From Sinonovacula constricta (lineage: Eukaryota > Mollusca > Bivalvia > Cardiida > Solecurtidae), in contig CM017572.1 of the NCBI GenBank assembly GCA_007844125.1, positions 29,500,008 through 29,564,007 on the forward strand: a DNA stretch of 64,000 bases. The letters are read 5' to 3'. Positions 48,001-57,784 of this stretch are shown here, piece by piece. How positions within the stretch are numbered: position 1 is the stretch's first letter; each line of letters starts with the position of its first letter. The notes beneath the pieces are model-generated. The model was not told the DNA's origin and did no database searches. It was given only the letters and a program-made list of their open reading frames with translations. Made by a program: the position numbers and the translations under genes.

Positions 48001-50505
48001 TTCGTATTTTTGTAACCTACAATTATTGATAAGGACAGTTTTAGTTAGCTTGAATAAGATATCAGTTCAAAGTCAGAATTTATCTAGAAGTAGTGACCTT
48101 ATTCCTAAATAGTGTGCCTTCATTCACAAAAAGTATTATCAAGTAAATAAAACAAACGTGTCCGCAGCTTTTGGCCTCATGGTCTGGTATCAGCAGTGGG
48201 ACTGGAGTGACCTAAATAACTACCCGGCTAAGTACATAACGGTCAAGGGCGCGAGATACTGGGCCTATCCTTACACGGTCTACAGAAACTGTGCGTTCAA
48301 TCCCCTTTCTGAAGAAATATAGGATAAACTATATATGTTCGAACCATATGTTCGAACAAAATCCATTCGCCTCCAAAGCATCCCCGAACTCCCCCCCCCC
48401 CAACCCCAACCCCCCTCCCCCGTAAGTAAAATCACCACACACTTCAAAGTACAACGATCTATGTAAAATGCCAGAGGTTGGCAGATAAATCAAGAACGCT
48501 CAACAGCGCTGTTTTTGGTGTTTAAGTGTTAACCTTAAATCTATTCAAATTATGCAAATAATCGTCAATTTAAATTTTCCTCTGGTAAATCGATTGCGCT
48601 AGGCATTGGAAGCAAGTAATTCATCAGATACAAAATGTAGACACTAGCTTCCGATTATAGAAAATATTATGCATGTGATTGTGCTGTATCTATAATAAGG
48701 TCTAGAATAACGGGACTGCTTAGCCACTCACCGCATGGGTCCGAGACCCGTTTAGGGCGAAGGACTTAATGTGGGAAGGCCTTCCAGCTGACTCGCGGTG
48801 TGCCAGTGGTTCTACCAAGACATATGTCTGAGTTCTTCCTCCAACAAAAAGCTGGACGTTGCTATAATGATCATAACTGGTCGCTGCAATGTATTTCATA
48901 AACAAACAAACAAACAAACGGCTCACAAGTACTACCGTACCAATATATACTGGGTTTAAAATTAACCCCCACTTAAAAAGATGGAGACAAATTATAGTAA
49001 ACGGCTTCGCGACAGTGGCTTTAATTTAAATGTTAAAAACTACACCCTTTCGATTTGAATATAAATCCCTATTGCTCAGACGGCAGTAAGCCCCGAGCGA
49101 AAAACTGCAACTATCTAGGCCTACTAACCAATGAATAGCCAGTGGAACACTCGTTCTAATATTTTAATAACATTACCGCTCATCATGTTGCAAGTCACTG
49201 TGTGATATTCCTGCGTCGCGTTGTGTATTCATAAATCTACATTTCATGTATATCTGTATTAAGCAATATAATCGTTTGAGCATCAAGTTAAAACAGATAA
49301 CAGTATAAAAGTTAACATTTGACGCATGCCTGAATACGTACGCGTGTAGTCTTCTTCGGCATACATATTTCTTTTTGTACACGCTCTACATAATTAGCGG
49401 AGTAGTAGGGTAGTCAAGGATATGCAGGGTTAATCTTTCATGCTTCCGACATTCAGCTTTCTCGTGACTCTAGACGATGCAGCAAGCGACACAGTGCAAT
49501 AGCAAGTACATACTACCAACAGATAGAAACAAGTAGAACAAAGTCCGACCATATTAACTCAGGACAATTACCACGAGGACGCCCATTTTACTGAATTGTT
49601 TATACTTTCCCCTAAAGTTTCTTAAAACAATTGGATTCATATACAATAAGAAACAGTAGGCAATGATATGTTATGATTTTAAACTTTTGCATAGGATGAT
49701 CTGTGTATGGTGGAGACAAAAGGGAGATAACCTTAAATATTTCTAACGAGATTTGGCTTCTAATTACCTTTGAGTGTCATCGTGCTGTTGGCTATTTGAT
49801 TTCCTTTGGCCGCCAACTTGATCTTTCGATGTATCTTTCCCACTGAAATTTAACCAACACTCTCTATGAGAAGACTAAATGAAGCATGTCACTGATAAAA
49901 CATCGATGTGGTCACGAAAACTTAATATTATGTCCTGTTAACTTTTAAACACATGATTCAAATACAAACAATCTGGACTAACTTGACTGCTAATGCCTCG
50001 TGAACACTAGGTCCCGACTGATCCCGATTAGAAAAATTGGGGAATTTTGACCAAATCGGGAAGAATCGGCGGTGAAGCAGAAAATTGTCCCCTCTGACGA
50101 TTTACATACGAGGTAGACAGGTGGTATATCCGATATACACGATTAACAGACGAGATGCTCGCGATATACTCCCGCGACGTAACTTTTAAAGACTTTGACA
50201 TATCTTCCCCGATTTCTCAAAATTGGCTAATCGGGATCAGTCGGGGTCTAGTGTAAACGGGGAATAACACATCGTTACTCTTTATTTACATGGCTACATA
50301 AAGTCATACTGGCATAAAAAGAAGTCTTAAACGGTACGGCAAGATTATGTCATGATTGAGAAAAAAATAGACTATTATCACTCTTTTACGATCATATGAG
50401 AAGTTGTTTTTGGGGATATTGAGTGGGTGGATCGTGACCAACATCATACCTTAGATTTGACTGCTGGGTATTTCCTCCTTCCTTGTCAGCGTGTTTATTT
50501 GACAT
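34242..50505 (-). CDS. Copy C: complete 11-exon two-TM coiled-coil protein with C-terminal alpha/beta domain
   Basis: Proposed join, minus strand: 50505-50450, 49842-49768, 46636-46076, 45889-45770, 44364-44239, 40617-40531, 39786-39131, 37956-37826, 37018-36780, 35066-34987, 34447-34242. Total 2337 nt, 778 residues plus stop. Every intron is GT-AG and all junction phases agree. Regions: about 1-342 polar and low-complexity; TM1 at about 345-368 (LWILIINAIVTVILCALFTI core); coiled coil at about 385-555; TM2 at about 562-587; alpha/beta domain at about 605-778. Basic residues before TM1 and after TM2 suggest that both ends are cytosolic and the coil lumenal or extracellular. I do not recognise the family or its function. 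Exons 7-11 are supported by copies A and B; exons 1-6 rest on splice signals and phase. TM1 could also be entered from an intron-retained start near 39911. Confidence 0.7.
34490..34680 (-). mobile_element. SINE family 2 in the last intron of copy C
   Basis: Reverse complement of a tRNA-like head (GTAGCGCAATCGGTAGAGCG) and the family body and tail (GTGGGACGA). Copies A and B lack it in this intron, where they have trinucleotide arrays. Target duplications are not clear. Confidence 0.7.
34987..35066 (-). CDS. Copy C exon 10 (middle alpha/beta exon)
   Basis: 80 bp, identical by eye to the copy A exon 4789-4868. It encodes HVIIEEPGIGQGDIRR and TTYDAVRKLG. Confidence 0.8.
35930..36425 (-). repeat. 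Dispersed repeat X with (CT)n, intron copy in C
   Basis: Positional counterpart of 3295-3870 in copy A. It contains a (CT)n run at about 35987-36042, and GCGAGGTTAGAGCTC and CAATTGACAGTTCCAA on the plus strand. Confidence 0.6.
36780..37018 (-). CDS. Copy C exon 9 (start of alpha/beta domain)
   Basis: 239 bp, one codon shorter than in A and B (VES for VEFS). It starts after CTTTTAG in phase 0 and ends in phase 2. It keeps TICVISYGQTN, the TPVRGHLINSHADI loop and CKLIFMCVE. The codon aligned to the Met of A and B is Leu, which shows that the exon is internal. Confidence 0.8.
37826..37956 (-). CDS. Copy C exon 8 (TM2)
   Basis: 131 bp encoding LVVFLTIAVFALIIGMLIIC and a His/Gly linker. Acceptor TGTTGCAG, donor ACAAAT|GTAGGC. 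The upstream in-frame ATG of copies A and B is absent. Confidence 0.8.
39131..39786 (-). CDS. Copy C exon 7 (TM1 and coiled coil)
   Basis: 656 bp from acceptor CTGATTTCAG to donor AAAA|GTATGT. It encodes TM1 (ILIINAIVTVILCALFTIVY), a short Pro-rich linker and then about 180 residues of heptad-patterned Leu/Ile/Val with Glu, Lys and Asn. It contains one 63-residue VDNLNEKFGEL...-type block where copy A has at least two. It begins with one base that completes a Trp codon with exon 6. Confidence 0.8.
40120..40365 (+). repeat. Dispersed repeat X, partial, in intron 6 of copy C
   Basis: Shows GACAAAGTCCTATGACCAT, TTCACATGCAAGTCAAAT, CCTTGGAACGGTCAGTCG and TTGCAGAGCTCTACCCTCG in family order. Confidence 0.55.
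40531..40617 (-). CDS. Copy C exon 6 (juxtamembrane, acidic then basic)
   Basis: 87 bp from acceptor TTTAGTTCCAG to donor GACTG|GTAGGT, phase 2 to 2. It encodes SEYSDDEQYDM and EKSRSRTDMDD. The acidic block followed by an RS-rich stretch just before TM1 could be a regulated cytosolic segment. Confidence 0.65.
40618..42700. other. Part of the intron between exons 6 and 5 of copy C
   Basis: AT-rich. Two similar blocks near 40745-40795 and 40855-40905 share GTTATCTACC.GTAATCAATATACATGTGCA. Nothing else recognised. Confidence 0.4.
42700..44110 (+). repeat. 15 bp minisatellite (GACCAAATGGGAGTA)n
   Basis: About 75 units, interrupted by a SINE at 43620-43901. Variants (GATCAAATGGGAGTA, GACTAAATAAGAATA, GACCAAATGAGAATA) are ordered into 45-60 bp higher-order blocks, mainly between 42820 and 43080. 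Because the unit is a multiple of three and stop-free in several frames, it creates long apparent ORFs on both strands (for example 42636-43694 minus and 42706-43350 plus). It lies in an intron of copy C. Confidence 0.95.
43620..43901 (-). mobile_element. SINE family 1 inserted in the minisatellite
   Basis: Minus-strand copy of the same family as 13870-14150, with B box GGGTTTGAACCC and head CCGGCCGCAATAGCTC. AAATGGGAGTAGA is present on both sides, but the host is itself a 15 bp repeat, so the target duplication is not independent evidence. Confidence 0.85.
44239..44364 (-). CDS. Copy C exon 5
   Basis: 126 bp from acceptor CTCAATTTCAG to donor ATAAG|GTAATA, phase 2 to 2. It encodes 41 polar residues (EGADAGVDQQVEEPVYKDSR; AFSEANPTYI). 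The YKDS and PTYI tyrosines could be phosphorylation sites, but that is only a guess from local sequence. Confidence 0.6.
44365..45769. other. Intron between exons 5 and 4 of copy C
   Basis: AT-rich, with no recognised feature. Confidence 0.4.
45770..45889 (-). CDS. Copy C exon 4
   Basis: 120 bp from an acceptor ending CTTAAG to donor AGACA|GTATGT, phase 2 to 2. It encodes ETESEDMEGQLTMTRTKF and a basic stretch (TTVRRKANSPNVQEYR). The acceptor tract is weaker than its neighbours. Confidence 0.55.
46076..46636 (-). CDS. Copy C exon 3 with 21-residue Thr/Gln/Pro repeat
   Basis: 561 bp from acceptor TTCTATTTCAG to donor CTCAG|GTAGTG, phase 2 to 2. It carries 186 complete codons. A lysine-rich start is followed by about six units of a 21-residue repeat (PTAAKSQQTAADTQTTVVSP type), encoded by a 63 bp minisatellite. 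It is rich in Ser/Thr/Pro/Gln, low in hydrophobic residues and probably disordered. The frame is open through the whole exon on this strand; the plus strand is also partly open because of the repeat. Confidence 0.65.
46637..49767. other. Intron between exons 3 and 2 of copy C
   Basis: It holds a C-rich tract (about 48390-48421) and a SINE fragment (48715-48920). On the minus strand at about 47213-47252 an ATG-led short frame ends in AAAT|GTAAGTA in the right phase to join exon 3, so it could be an alternative first exon. There is no acceptor before it. Confidence 0.4.
48715..48920 (+). mobile_element. SINE family 3 fragment with (CAAA)n tail
   Basis: Starts within a tRNA-like region (CTCACCGCATGGGTCCGAGACCCG), continues through a body (CCAGTGGTTCTACCAAGAC) and ends in an AAACAAACAAAC run. 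Related head sequence lies at 50736-50850. Confidence 0.55.
49768..49842 (-). CDS. Copy C exon 2
   Basis: 75 bp from acceptor TTAAATTTCAG to donor CAAAG|GTAATT, phase 2 to 2. It encodes GKDTSKDQVGGQRKSNSQQH and DDTQ. It is small and polar and is supported mainly by the phase match with both neighbours. Confidence 0.55.
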
Positions 50506-50557
50506 TGTTCCTTCTTGGTTCTAACCTTGCTAGTCTCGCCGTCTATTTTCCGTGTCT
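50450..50557 (-). CDS. Copy C exon 1 with start codon
   Basis: The exon runs from acceptor TTTCATTTCAG (50558 side) to donor CTAAG|GTATGA. The ATG at 50505-50503 opens MSNKHADKEGGNTQQSNL. An in-frame TAG lies upstream of the ATG inside the exon, so translation must begin here if the exon is used. Bases 50506-50557 would be 5' UTR, implying a further untranslated exon upstream. Confidence 0.55.
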
Positions 50558-50735
50558 CTGAAATGAAACAACAAATCTCTAACTGAGCAAAAGTAAGTTG
50601 AAGCATAGAAAAGAAAATGATGTCTAATGACCTTAACTTATACTGGGATCTAAATGCGCGATTTTCACTTTCAATCCTGGTAAACTTGACTCTATAAGTT
50701 GTTTAAGCCAATACAGGGATAATCGTAACATGCGG

Positions 50736-50850
50736 GGCGCCCATGGCATAGTGGTAGAATCGCCGATTTTACATCAACTGACTGCTAAGCCTCTCACCGC
50801 GTGGGTTCGAGTCGCGTTCGGGATAATTGTGGGTGTGAAAACTACTGCGT
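50736..50850 (+). mobile_element. tRNA-derived SINE head (family 3)
   Basis: GGCATAGTGGTAGAATCG resembles an A box and GTGGGTTCGAGTCGC a B box. The anticodon arm is disturbed, so it is not a tRNA gene. Confidence 0.45.
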
Positions 50851-51039
50851 TTTTTTAAAGCTATTAATGGAATATCATTCACGTTGTGTGCTTCACCTTA
50901 ACACAAGAAAATGTTTCCGATTTACTCAAAGAATAAAGCTTGGAGAATCAAACCACGAGTGAATGTGCTTTTACCGAAAGGAACCTTAACCTTTGTCAAT
51001 GCTGTGCATTTGAAAAATGGTGACTTGCTGATCTAACTA

Positions 51040-51720
51040 TTAAGACAGATTTGACACCATTTATGGTTGCTTTGACACTATGTATGACAGATTTGACACC
51101 ATTTATGGCGGATTTTAAACTGTTTATGGTTGCTTTGACACTATGTATGACAGATTTGATACAATTTATGGCGGATTTTAAACTATTTATGGCTGCTGTG
51201 ACATTATGTATGACAGATTTGACACCATTAATGGCGGATTTTTAACAATTTATGGCTGCTGTGACATTATGTATGACAGATTTGGTACCATTTATGGCGG
51301 ATTTTAAACTATTTATGGTTGCTTTGACACTATGTATGACAGATTTGACACCATTTATGGCGGATTGTAAACTATTTATGGTTGCTTTGACACTATGTAT
51401 GGCAGATTTGGCACCATTTATGGCGGATTTTAAAATAGTTATGGCTGTTGTGACATTATGTACGACAGATTTGAAATCATTTATGGCGGATTTTAAACTA
51501 TTTATGGCTGCTGTGACATTATGTATGACAGATTTGGCACCATTTATGGCGGATTTTAAACTATTTATTGCTGATGTGACACTATGTATGACAGATGTGA
51601 CACCATTTATGGCGGATTTGACACCATTTATGGCGGACTTTAAACTATTTATGGCTGCTTTGACAATGTATCACAGATTTGACAACATTTATGGCTGATT
51701 TTCAAATATTTATGGCTGAT
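51040..51720 (+). repeat. 63 bp minisatellite
   Basis: About ten units of ATTTGACACCATTTATGGCG + GATTTTAAACTATTTATGG + TTGCTTTGACACTATGTATGACAG. The unit is 63 bp (first repeats at 51073 and 51136), so it reads as an open 21-residue repeat in 51051-51245 and 51252-51698. I see no splice sites or homology that would make it coding. Confidence 0.9.
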
Positions 51721-52639
51721 AAAAAGCGCATACAATGAGTGCAAACTATTCATTATTGTTGTTAAATGCATTTTTGCAAAAAACAATATTTTGTAAGATT
51801 TCAATTTCAGGGGCTAAAGCTAAGTCTATTTTATAAAATTACTCTCGAGTTTGTTATTTTAAGTTTAACTTTTATGTGTTAATGGTAGACGTTGTAAAAA
51901 TGTATAAAATATTTCCCTTTTAGCTTGGAGAGTACTTTTGCAGCATCGCATTTCTAGGCAAATATTGTTGCAATGTGTACGTAACAAATTGAGTACGAAA
52001 ACTTCAAATAGAGTATGAAAACGGCCGGGAGAAAATTCCGTTTTTCATGAAAATTTAAGTCTATTAATAAAAGATAATTATTTCAAAACAATTCATTAAA
52101 TAAATTTTAGTTGAAAGTTTCATCTTTACTAAAATAAAACCAGATATTTAACCGAATTTCAGCTCGATTCCATTTTTTTTCAGGGACGAAGTAACTCTTA
52201 CTTACTATGCAATTCCGCATGAAGAAGGAGTTACCTCCCTTGCAGCTACGAGACCACTTGTCTATTCCGGAACAAAAATCTATATGTTTACGTGAGAAAA
52301 GACTCAAATGTTTGCAATTACTTATTAAAATATTGGTTATCCTCTTAAATAACAATAGTTTTACCAGCGTTTAAGGCCTATGACTTAAAATATTCAGAAA
52401 CTGAAATTTTGGAAACTATTGTTTCTACCCTCTGTCGTTCTTTTCGAGATCTTAAACGTCATAAACGTCAACTTTGACCTTTTTTCTAGACATAAATTAA
52501 AATATTTATATTCTGAGTGTTTCGATTTAATCACAGAGCAGCGTAATGTAAAGTGGGGGTAATGAGGTAAGATTTTCACTGATTTTCCAAAGTTATCTCC
52601 CCTGCGCAGCCTGTCGCGCGGTTGTTGCTACTGACAGTA

Positions 52640-53250
52640 CAGTCTACAAACCGTAAACAATAACACAAAGCCGTTCGAACGAATGTCCTCAATATATCTA
52701 CTTACAAACTGTGCCTGTGTCTTTGATATTATCCAAGGTGACGAAATCTTTCCTTTTTATTTATAGAAGGTCCCATATAACCACACGTTCAGATCGCATA
52801 TGTATTGAGGTCTCTCCTTTGAAAATCTAGCCTGCCATAAATGCTATTTTTAGAATATCGGAAAACCCCACTGTGGAGAAATACATTTTCTAAAACTTTA
52901 AAACTATCTTTAAATGACATAAGTAATTAATATTTACAATGACGAATAATACATCAATTTGCATTGAATATAGACTGTCTAGTAATAGATGTTATTTTAT
53001 CGTTAATGTTTACATTTGTATTGGATTTATTTTCGGCGCGATGTATTGAAATTGGAAGCAGTTAGAAGGCTTGGTATGACGTCATTATTTGCACAGCCAG
53101 AAGGCATCAGATCGGAAAGGCAAAGGTAAGTTTTTTCACTTTCTTTCTCATATGACATGATATAGTACATGTATGTCATTTAAATAATTGTTTGAGAAGG
53201 TAAGATCTACTAATTGAAACAACAAAGAACTAACAAAGTATTATTTGACC
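52640..53250 (+). repeat. Local duplication, first copy
   Basis: Matches 54270-54890 (shared CACAAAGCCGTTCGAACGAA, CATAAATGCTATTTTTAGAA, CACTGTGG.GAAATACATTTT). Each copy is followed directly by a pyrimidine tract, so the unit is about 1.63 kb. The first copy ends with AGGCAAAG|GTAAGT, a strong donor-like site. Confidence 0.8.
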
Positions 53251-53254
53251 AGGA

Positions 53255-53825
53255 CTACTTTCGTACCCCCTTCTTCCCTCCTTCCCTCCCTACCCACCTC
53301 CTTCCCTCCCTACCTCCCTACCTACCTCCCTTCATACCAACGTACCCCCCCCCCCCTTCACTTCCTAACTCCCTCCCTAACTACATACCTCCCTTCATCC
53401 CTACTTCCCTCCCTACCTCCCTACCTAGCTCCCTACCTACCTATCTACACATCCCCTACCTACGTACCTCCCTCCCTCCCAACCTTCCTACCTATCTACC
53501 TACCTACCTCACTATCTACCTTCCTACCTGCCTCCCTATCTACCTACCCACCTCTCTATTTATCTACCTACCTACCTACCTCACTATTTATCTCCCTGTC
53601 TACCTACTTACCTCCCTATCAACCTACCGACCTCTCTATCTACCTACCTACCTCCATATATACCTACCTACCTACCTTCGTCTCTCCCTCCCTACCTACG
53701 TACTTCCCTCCCTACCTACCTACCTACCTCCCTACCTATGTATCCCCCACCCATCCTACCTCTCAAGGTACTTACCTCACTCCTTCCCTCCCTCCATACC
53801 TCCTTACCTACCCCTTTAAGTCCCA
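53255..53825 (+). repeat. Pyrimidine tract (CCTA/CCTC)n, first
   Basis: About 570 bp of almost pure CCTAC, CCTCC and CTTC units with a C9 run near 53347. It produces overlapping Pro/Leu/Tyr/Ser frames (53214-53819 and 53245-53832) that are not genes. Confidence 0.95.
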
Positions 53826-54269
53826 TCATTGATAAGCAAGCTACATTCATAAGTAAATTTAGCCATCATAATAATCGCATGGAACACTACCATCAAGGAA
53901 GATAACTGCTTTAAAAAATCATGTTGGGACGGACAGAGTCTAGTCGTGCCTGAGTATAATCCTACCCGCGTCTAATCATACCTCTAACAAATCGTAAACA
54001 GGCTGATTTGCAATTGTGATCGTGTAATGTTAATTGTTTACAACCCTCACAAGCATTTCCCCTCTTTCCACTCTCCCACGTGGCTGTGGCGCGTGAGTAG
54101 TTCGAAACAGGTATGTGGGGTCTTTCACAGGCAAAATTAGCTCGAATACATTAGTACATTAGTGCATCGTTGAAACATGACATACTATCATTTAACGCAA
54201 TATTTATTGTTCAAATTCACAACTCTCTAATCTGAATCAGTTCAATAACACTTGCTCACTAGACCATGG

Positions 54270-54890
54270 ACAGCAAGGCTACAGTCTTCAAAACGTAAAC
54301 AACAACACAAAGCCGTTCGAACGAATTCCCTCAATATATCATGTTACAAACTGTGTCTTTGTTATTATACAATGTGCCTTTTCACGGTCCCACCATAACC
54401 AAACGTTCAGATCATGTGTGTATTGAGGTCCTTTCGCAATTTTAAGAAACTGATATCCAGTCTGCCATAAATGCTATTTTTAGAATATCGGAAACCCCCA
54501 CTGTGGCGAAATACATTTTCTAAAACTTTAAAATTATTTTTAAATGACAAAAGCAATTAATATGTACAATGAAGAATAATACAATAATTGCATAGAACGG
54601 TCACAACCTAGTAATAGATGTTATTTTATCGTTTATGTTTACATTTGTATTGAAATTATTTTCGGCGCGATGTGTTGAAAATGTAAGCAGTAAGAAGGCT
54701 TGGTATGCTGTATTTGGACAGCCAGAATGGCAGAAGATCAGAAAGGCAAAGGAAAAGGTAATGGTTTTCACTTTTGTTTCATATGATATGATAAAGTACA
54801 TGTGTGTCATTTCAATAATTGTTTGAGAACGTTATATCTACTAATTGAAACAACAAAGAATAAAGTATTCTTTGACTAGGACCAAATTAA
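54270..54890 (+). repeat. Local duplication, second copy, with possible first exon of the GTPase gene
   Basis: Second copy of 52640-53250. Where copy one has AGAAGGCATCAG, this copy has AGAATGGCAGAAG, creating an ATG (54727) with MAEDQKGKGK before a donor (AAAAG|GTAATG). It ends in phase 1, but the P-loop exon at 56947 needs phase 2, so a direct join does not work. Confidence 0.5.
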
Positions 54891-54939
54891 ATGAATATTA
54901 AGGTGTGACCTAAATTCGACGTTATAAAGTCTATTTGTC

Positions 54940-56315
54940 TTTGCCTTTTCTACCTTACCTACCTAGCTATATCCATCCCTCCCTCCCTACTTACATCTCA
55001 TCCTACCTACCTTCCTACCTCCCTAAACAGCACTTTCTCCGTAACTCACTCCATCCCTTCCTCCCTATTTTCCTACCTACCTACCTACATACCTCACTCT
55101 CTCCCCTCCTCCCTCCCTTCCGACCTATAGCTCTCCCACCTTACCTACTCCTTCCCTACCTTCCTTTCCATACCTACAACCTTCTCTACTTTCCTCCCTT
55201 CCTCTCTCCCTAAAATTATCTCCCTCCCTAACTCTCTACCTACGAACCTCCCTTCCTCCATCCCTCCTTCCCTCCCTCCTATCTACCTCCCTCCCTCCTT
55301 CCCTCCCTACCTACCTCCCTCCCTCCCTTACCTCCATGCGTACCTTCCTTAATACCTACGTGCCTCCCTCCCTATAATCCTAACTCCCTCCTCCCTACCT
55401 CCCTCCCTACCTACATATGTCCCTCCCTCCATTCTTTCCCATTCAACCTCTCTACCTAGCTCATTCCCTAGCTCCCTCCCAACCTACCTGCCTACCTACC
55501 CACCTCTCTATCTACTACCTATCTACCTACCTACCTACCTAACCATCTCACTACCTTCCTGCCTACCTGCCTACCTTCCTATCTACCAACTTACCTCTCT
55601 ATCTGCCTACATACCTCCATATATACCTACCTACCTACCTTCTTACCAACGTCTCTCCCTCCTTACCTACGTACCTTCCCCTGCCAACATCCCTACCTAC
55701 GTACCTCCCTCCCTTCTAACCTCTCAAACTATGAACCTCCCACATTCCCTCCCTCCCTATCTCCCTTCCTACGTACATTTACCTACGCACCTCCCTCCCT
55801 CCTTACCTATACCTACGCACCTTCTTCCCTCCCTACCTCTCGACCTACTTACTCCCTCCTTCCCTCCCTTCCTCACTAACTCCCTACCAACGTACCTCTG
55901 TACATACCTACCCCCTACCTATGTACCTCCCTCCCTACCACCCTTCATCCCTACCTACGTACCTCCGTACCTACCTACCCCTTCCTACGTACCTCCCTCC
56001 CTACCTATCTATCTACATACCTACATCACTAACTACCTCCCTATCTACCTACCCACCTCTCTATCTACATACCTACCTCACTATCTACCTCCCTGACTAC
56101 CTAACTATCCCCCTACCCACCTTTCCATCTACCTACCTACCTCAATATATACCTACCTACCTACATACCTCTTTTATTACGTCTCTCCCTCCCTACCTAC
56201 GTACTTACCTCCTTATCTACGTACATACCTACCTACGTACCTCCCTCTACCTACCTTCCTACCTAACAACCTACGTATCTCCCTCCCCCCTCGCCCACTC
56301 CATACCTCCCTACCT
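54940..56315 (+). repeat. Pyrimidine tract (CCTA/CCTC)n, second
   Basis: About 1.4 kb of the same repeat type as 53255-53825, longer and with more mixed units. The frames at 54935-55213, 55731-56096 and 55921-56355 are artefacts of it. The minus strand is rich in GGGAGGGAGG runs. Confidence 0.95.
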
Positions 56316-56946
56316 GCATGCATGTGCTGTACAACACTACCAATATCTTCTATAATACCACTTAACATCTTTTGGGGACAAAGTCCTGATAACCGAATTT
56401 GGCACTTTCAATAAAGGTTAGCACTGGATTTTGTAAGACAAGCTTTCGACACAATGCGTTTCTGTAACAATAAATAGGATAGTTAGTTCGATGAATGATC
56501 ATAACCTCTAGACATAGCTGGCCTGTATTACTCACTTTCAGTTGTAATCAAAGGGGAAGTCTTATGCTTACACAGTGGCCTGGAAGTGTTTAGTCTTCAT
56601 TTTATTGACTAAACCTTTGCACAGACAAAGACAACAGTTTACCACTTTAAATACTGAATTAAAACCTCTGTAGTTTACGTAAGTGATATCAAACATTTTA
56701 GGGATGCTCGTTGGATATAAAATTTCAAAGCTTCATTTTGATAACCTGTTTAATGCCGAACCCAAAAAGGGTTAAAAATAGCATATAACAATAATGGTTC
56801 ATTTAGTAAAATGTGCAAAGAGCCGTCAAATAAGCATTAAGGCTACTTTAAAATCTGGCTTTTTAGCAAAAGATATTTTCTGCACAGACATGGCATTATC
56901 AGATATTTTGTTTGAAGAGTTTTTTTTTTTCATATTCTGTGTTTAG

Positions 56947-57150
56947 ACATGCAGAGAGTATGCGATCTCCTCCGAAAAGTCCACATGACCCTGACACGGT
57001 CGCGGGGGAGAATGTCTTGCTTCTGGGGCTCTCTGGGGCAGGAAAAAGTTCCCTTTTGAACACCCTCAAGTCGGCGCTGACCGGTAGATATCGACCTTGC
57101 CTGCGGGCGGGGCAAGACGGTGGACAGACAAATACCCTTGAGCTGATCAG
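56947..57150 (+). CDS. P-loop GTPase exon (G1 motif), IFI44/GIMAP-like
   Basis: The 204 bp exon follows a long T-rich tract and acceptor TGTGTTTAG and ends at ATCAG|GTAAGA, phase 2 to 2. It encodes a Pro-rich leader (MRSPPKSPHDPD), a strand and a perfect Walker A / G1 motif (NVLLLGLSGAGKSSLLNTL), then a region that would lead into switch I (GGQTNTLELIR). GxxGxGKS(S/T) binds the phosphates of GTP in TRAFAC GTPases, and this form resembles interferon-induced protein 44 and related immune GTPases. The ATG at 56960 could be the start if upstream exons are untranslated. Codon use is GC-richer than the surroundings, as expected of real coding sequence. Confidence 0.75.
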
Positions 57151-57399
57151 GTAAGAGCCTACATGCTTTTTGCATAACAAAGAATATTTTGTACTGTGTT
57201 GGATGCCATCTATATGTATTAGACAGTATTCAGTGCATGTACAGCAGTACTTCGTTGCCTCGATCACGTATACGTTAATTTCAGTGAATAAGTAATTACT
57301 TTTCCAAAAGCGCACATGTGCAATATCATCACGACAAACTCATATAACAAATAGACATAAACTAAAATCTTTTGTTTTCTTCCAATGTTTGCATGTAAG

Positions 57400-57560
57400 T
57401 AACAGACACACAACAATAAATACAAAAATAAATAAATAAAACAAAACGCCGTTTACCGAATACTTACTTTATCAGGGTTAGAAGTTGCGCACAACAAACT
57501 TTGCCCATACACATTTTAAGTGATTGTTCCATATATAAGCGTCGCCCTCCAGCGTTGCCA
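57400..57560 (+). repeat. Dispersed repeat shared with 59600-59775
   Basis: Shared CAGACACACAA, AATAAATA-rich stretch, ACGCCGTTTACCGAAT, and AGGCGTCGC/AAGCGTCGCCCTCC. The two copies bracket the later GTPase exons. Confidence 0.65.
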
Positions 57561-57784
57561 ATGAGAATAGGTTATTATCAATAGAAAACTAGGTCAACAA
57601 GGCGTTACGCGCTTGTTTGCAAAAACAATCCATATTTGATGTCATCTTTGATCAGGGATGGTTTGCACAAAGGAACAGTTGGTCCGAATTTATTAACAAT
57701 CCTTAAACATAATATTTTAGTAGTTTTGTGAAATGTTTTTTTTTTATTTCGTTTGAAATTGTTTGTGAACATTAGGCTACAAGC

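Noticed and set aside
53214..53832. Pro/Leu/Tyr-rich frames of about 200 codons
   Set aside because: Two overlapping frames are open at once because the sequence is a (CCTA/CCTC)n tract.
54727..54757. MAEDQKGKGK as the first coding exon of the GTPase
   Set aside because: It ends in phase 1 while the P-loop exon requires phase 2; it would need an unseen exon between.
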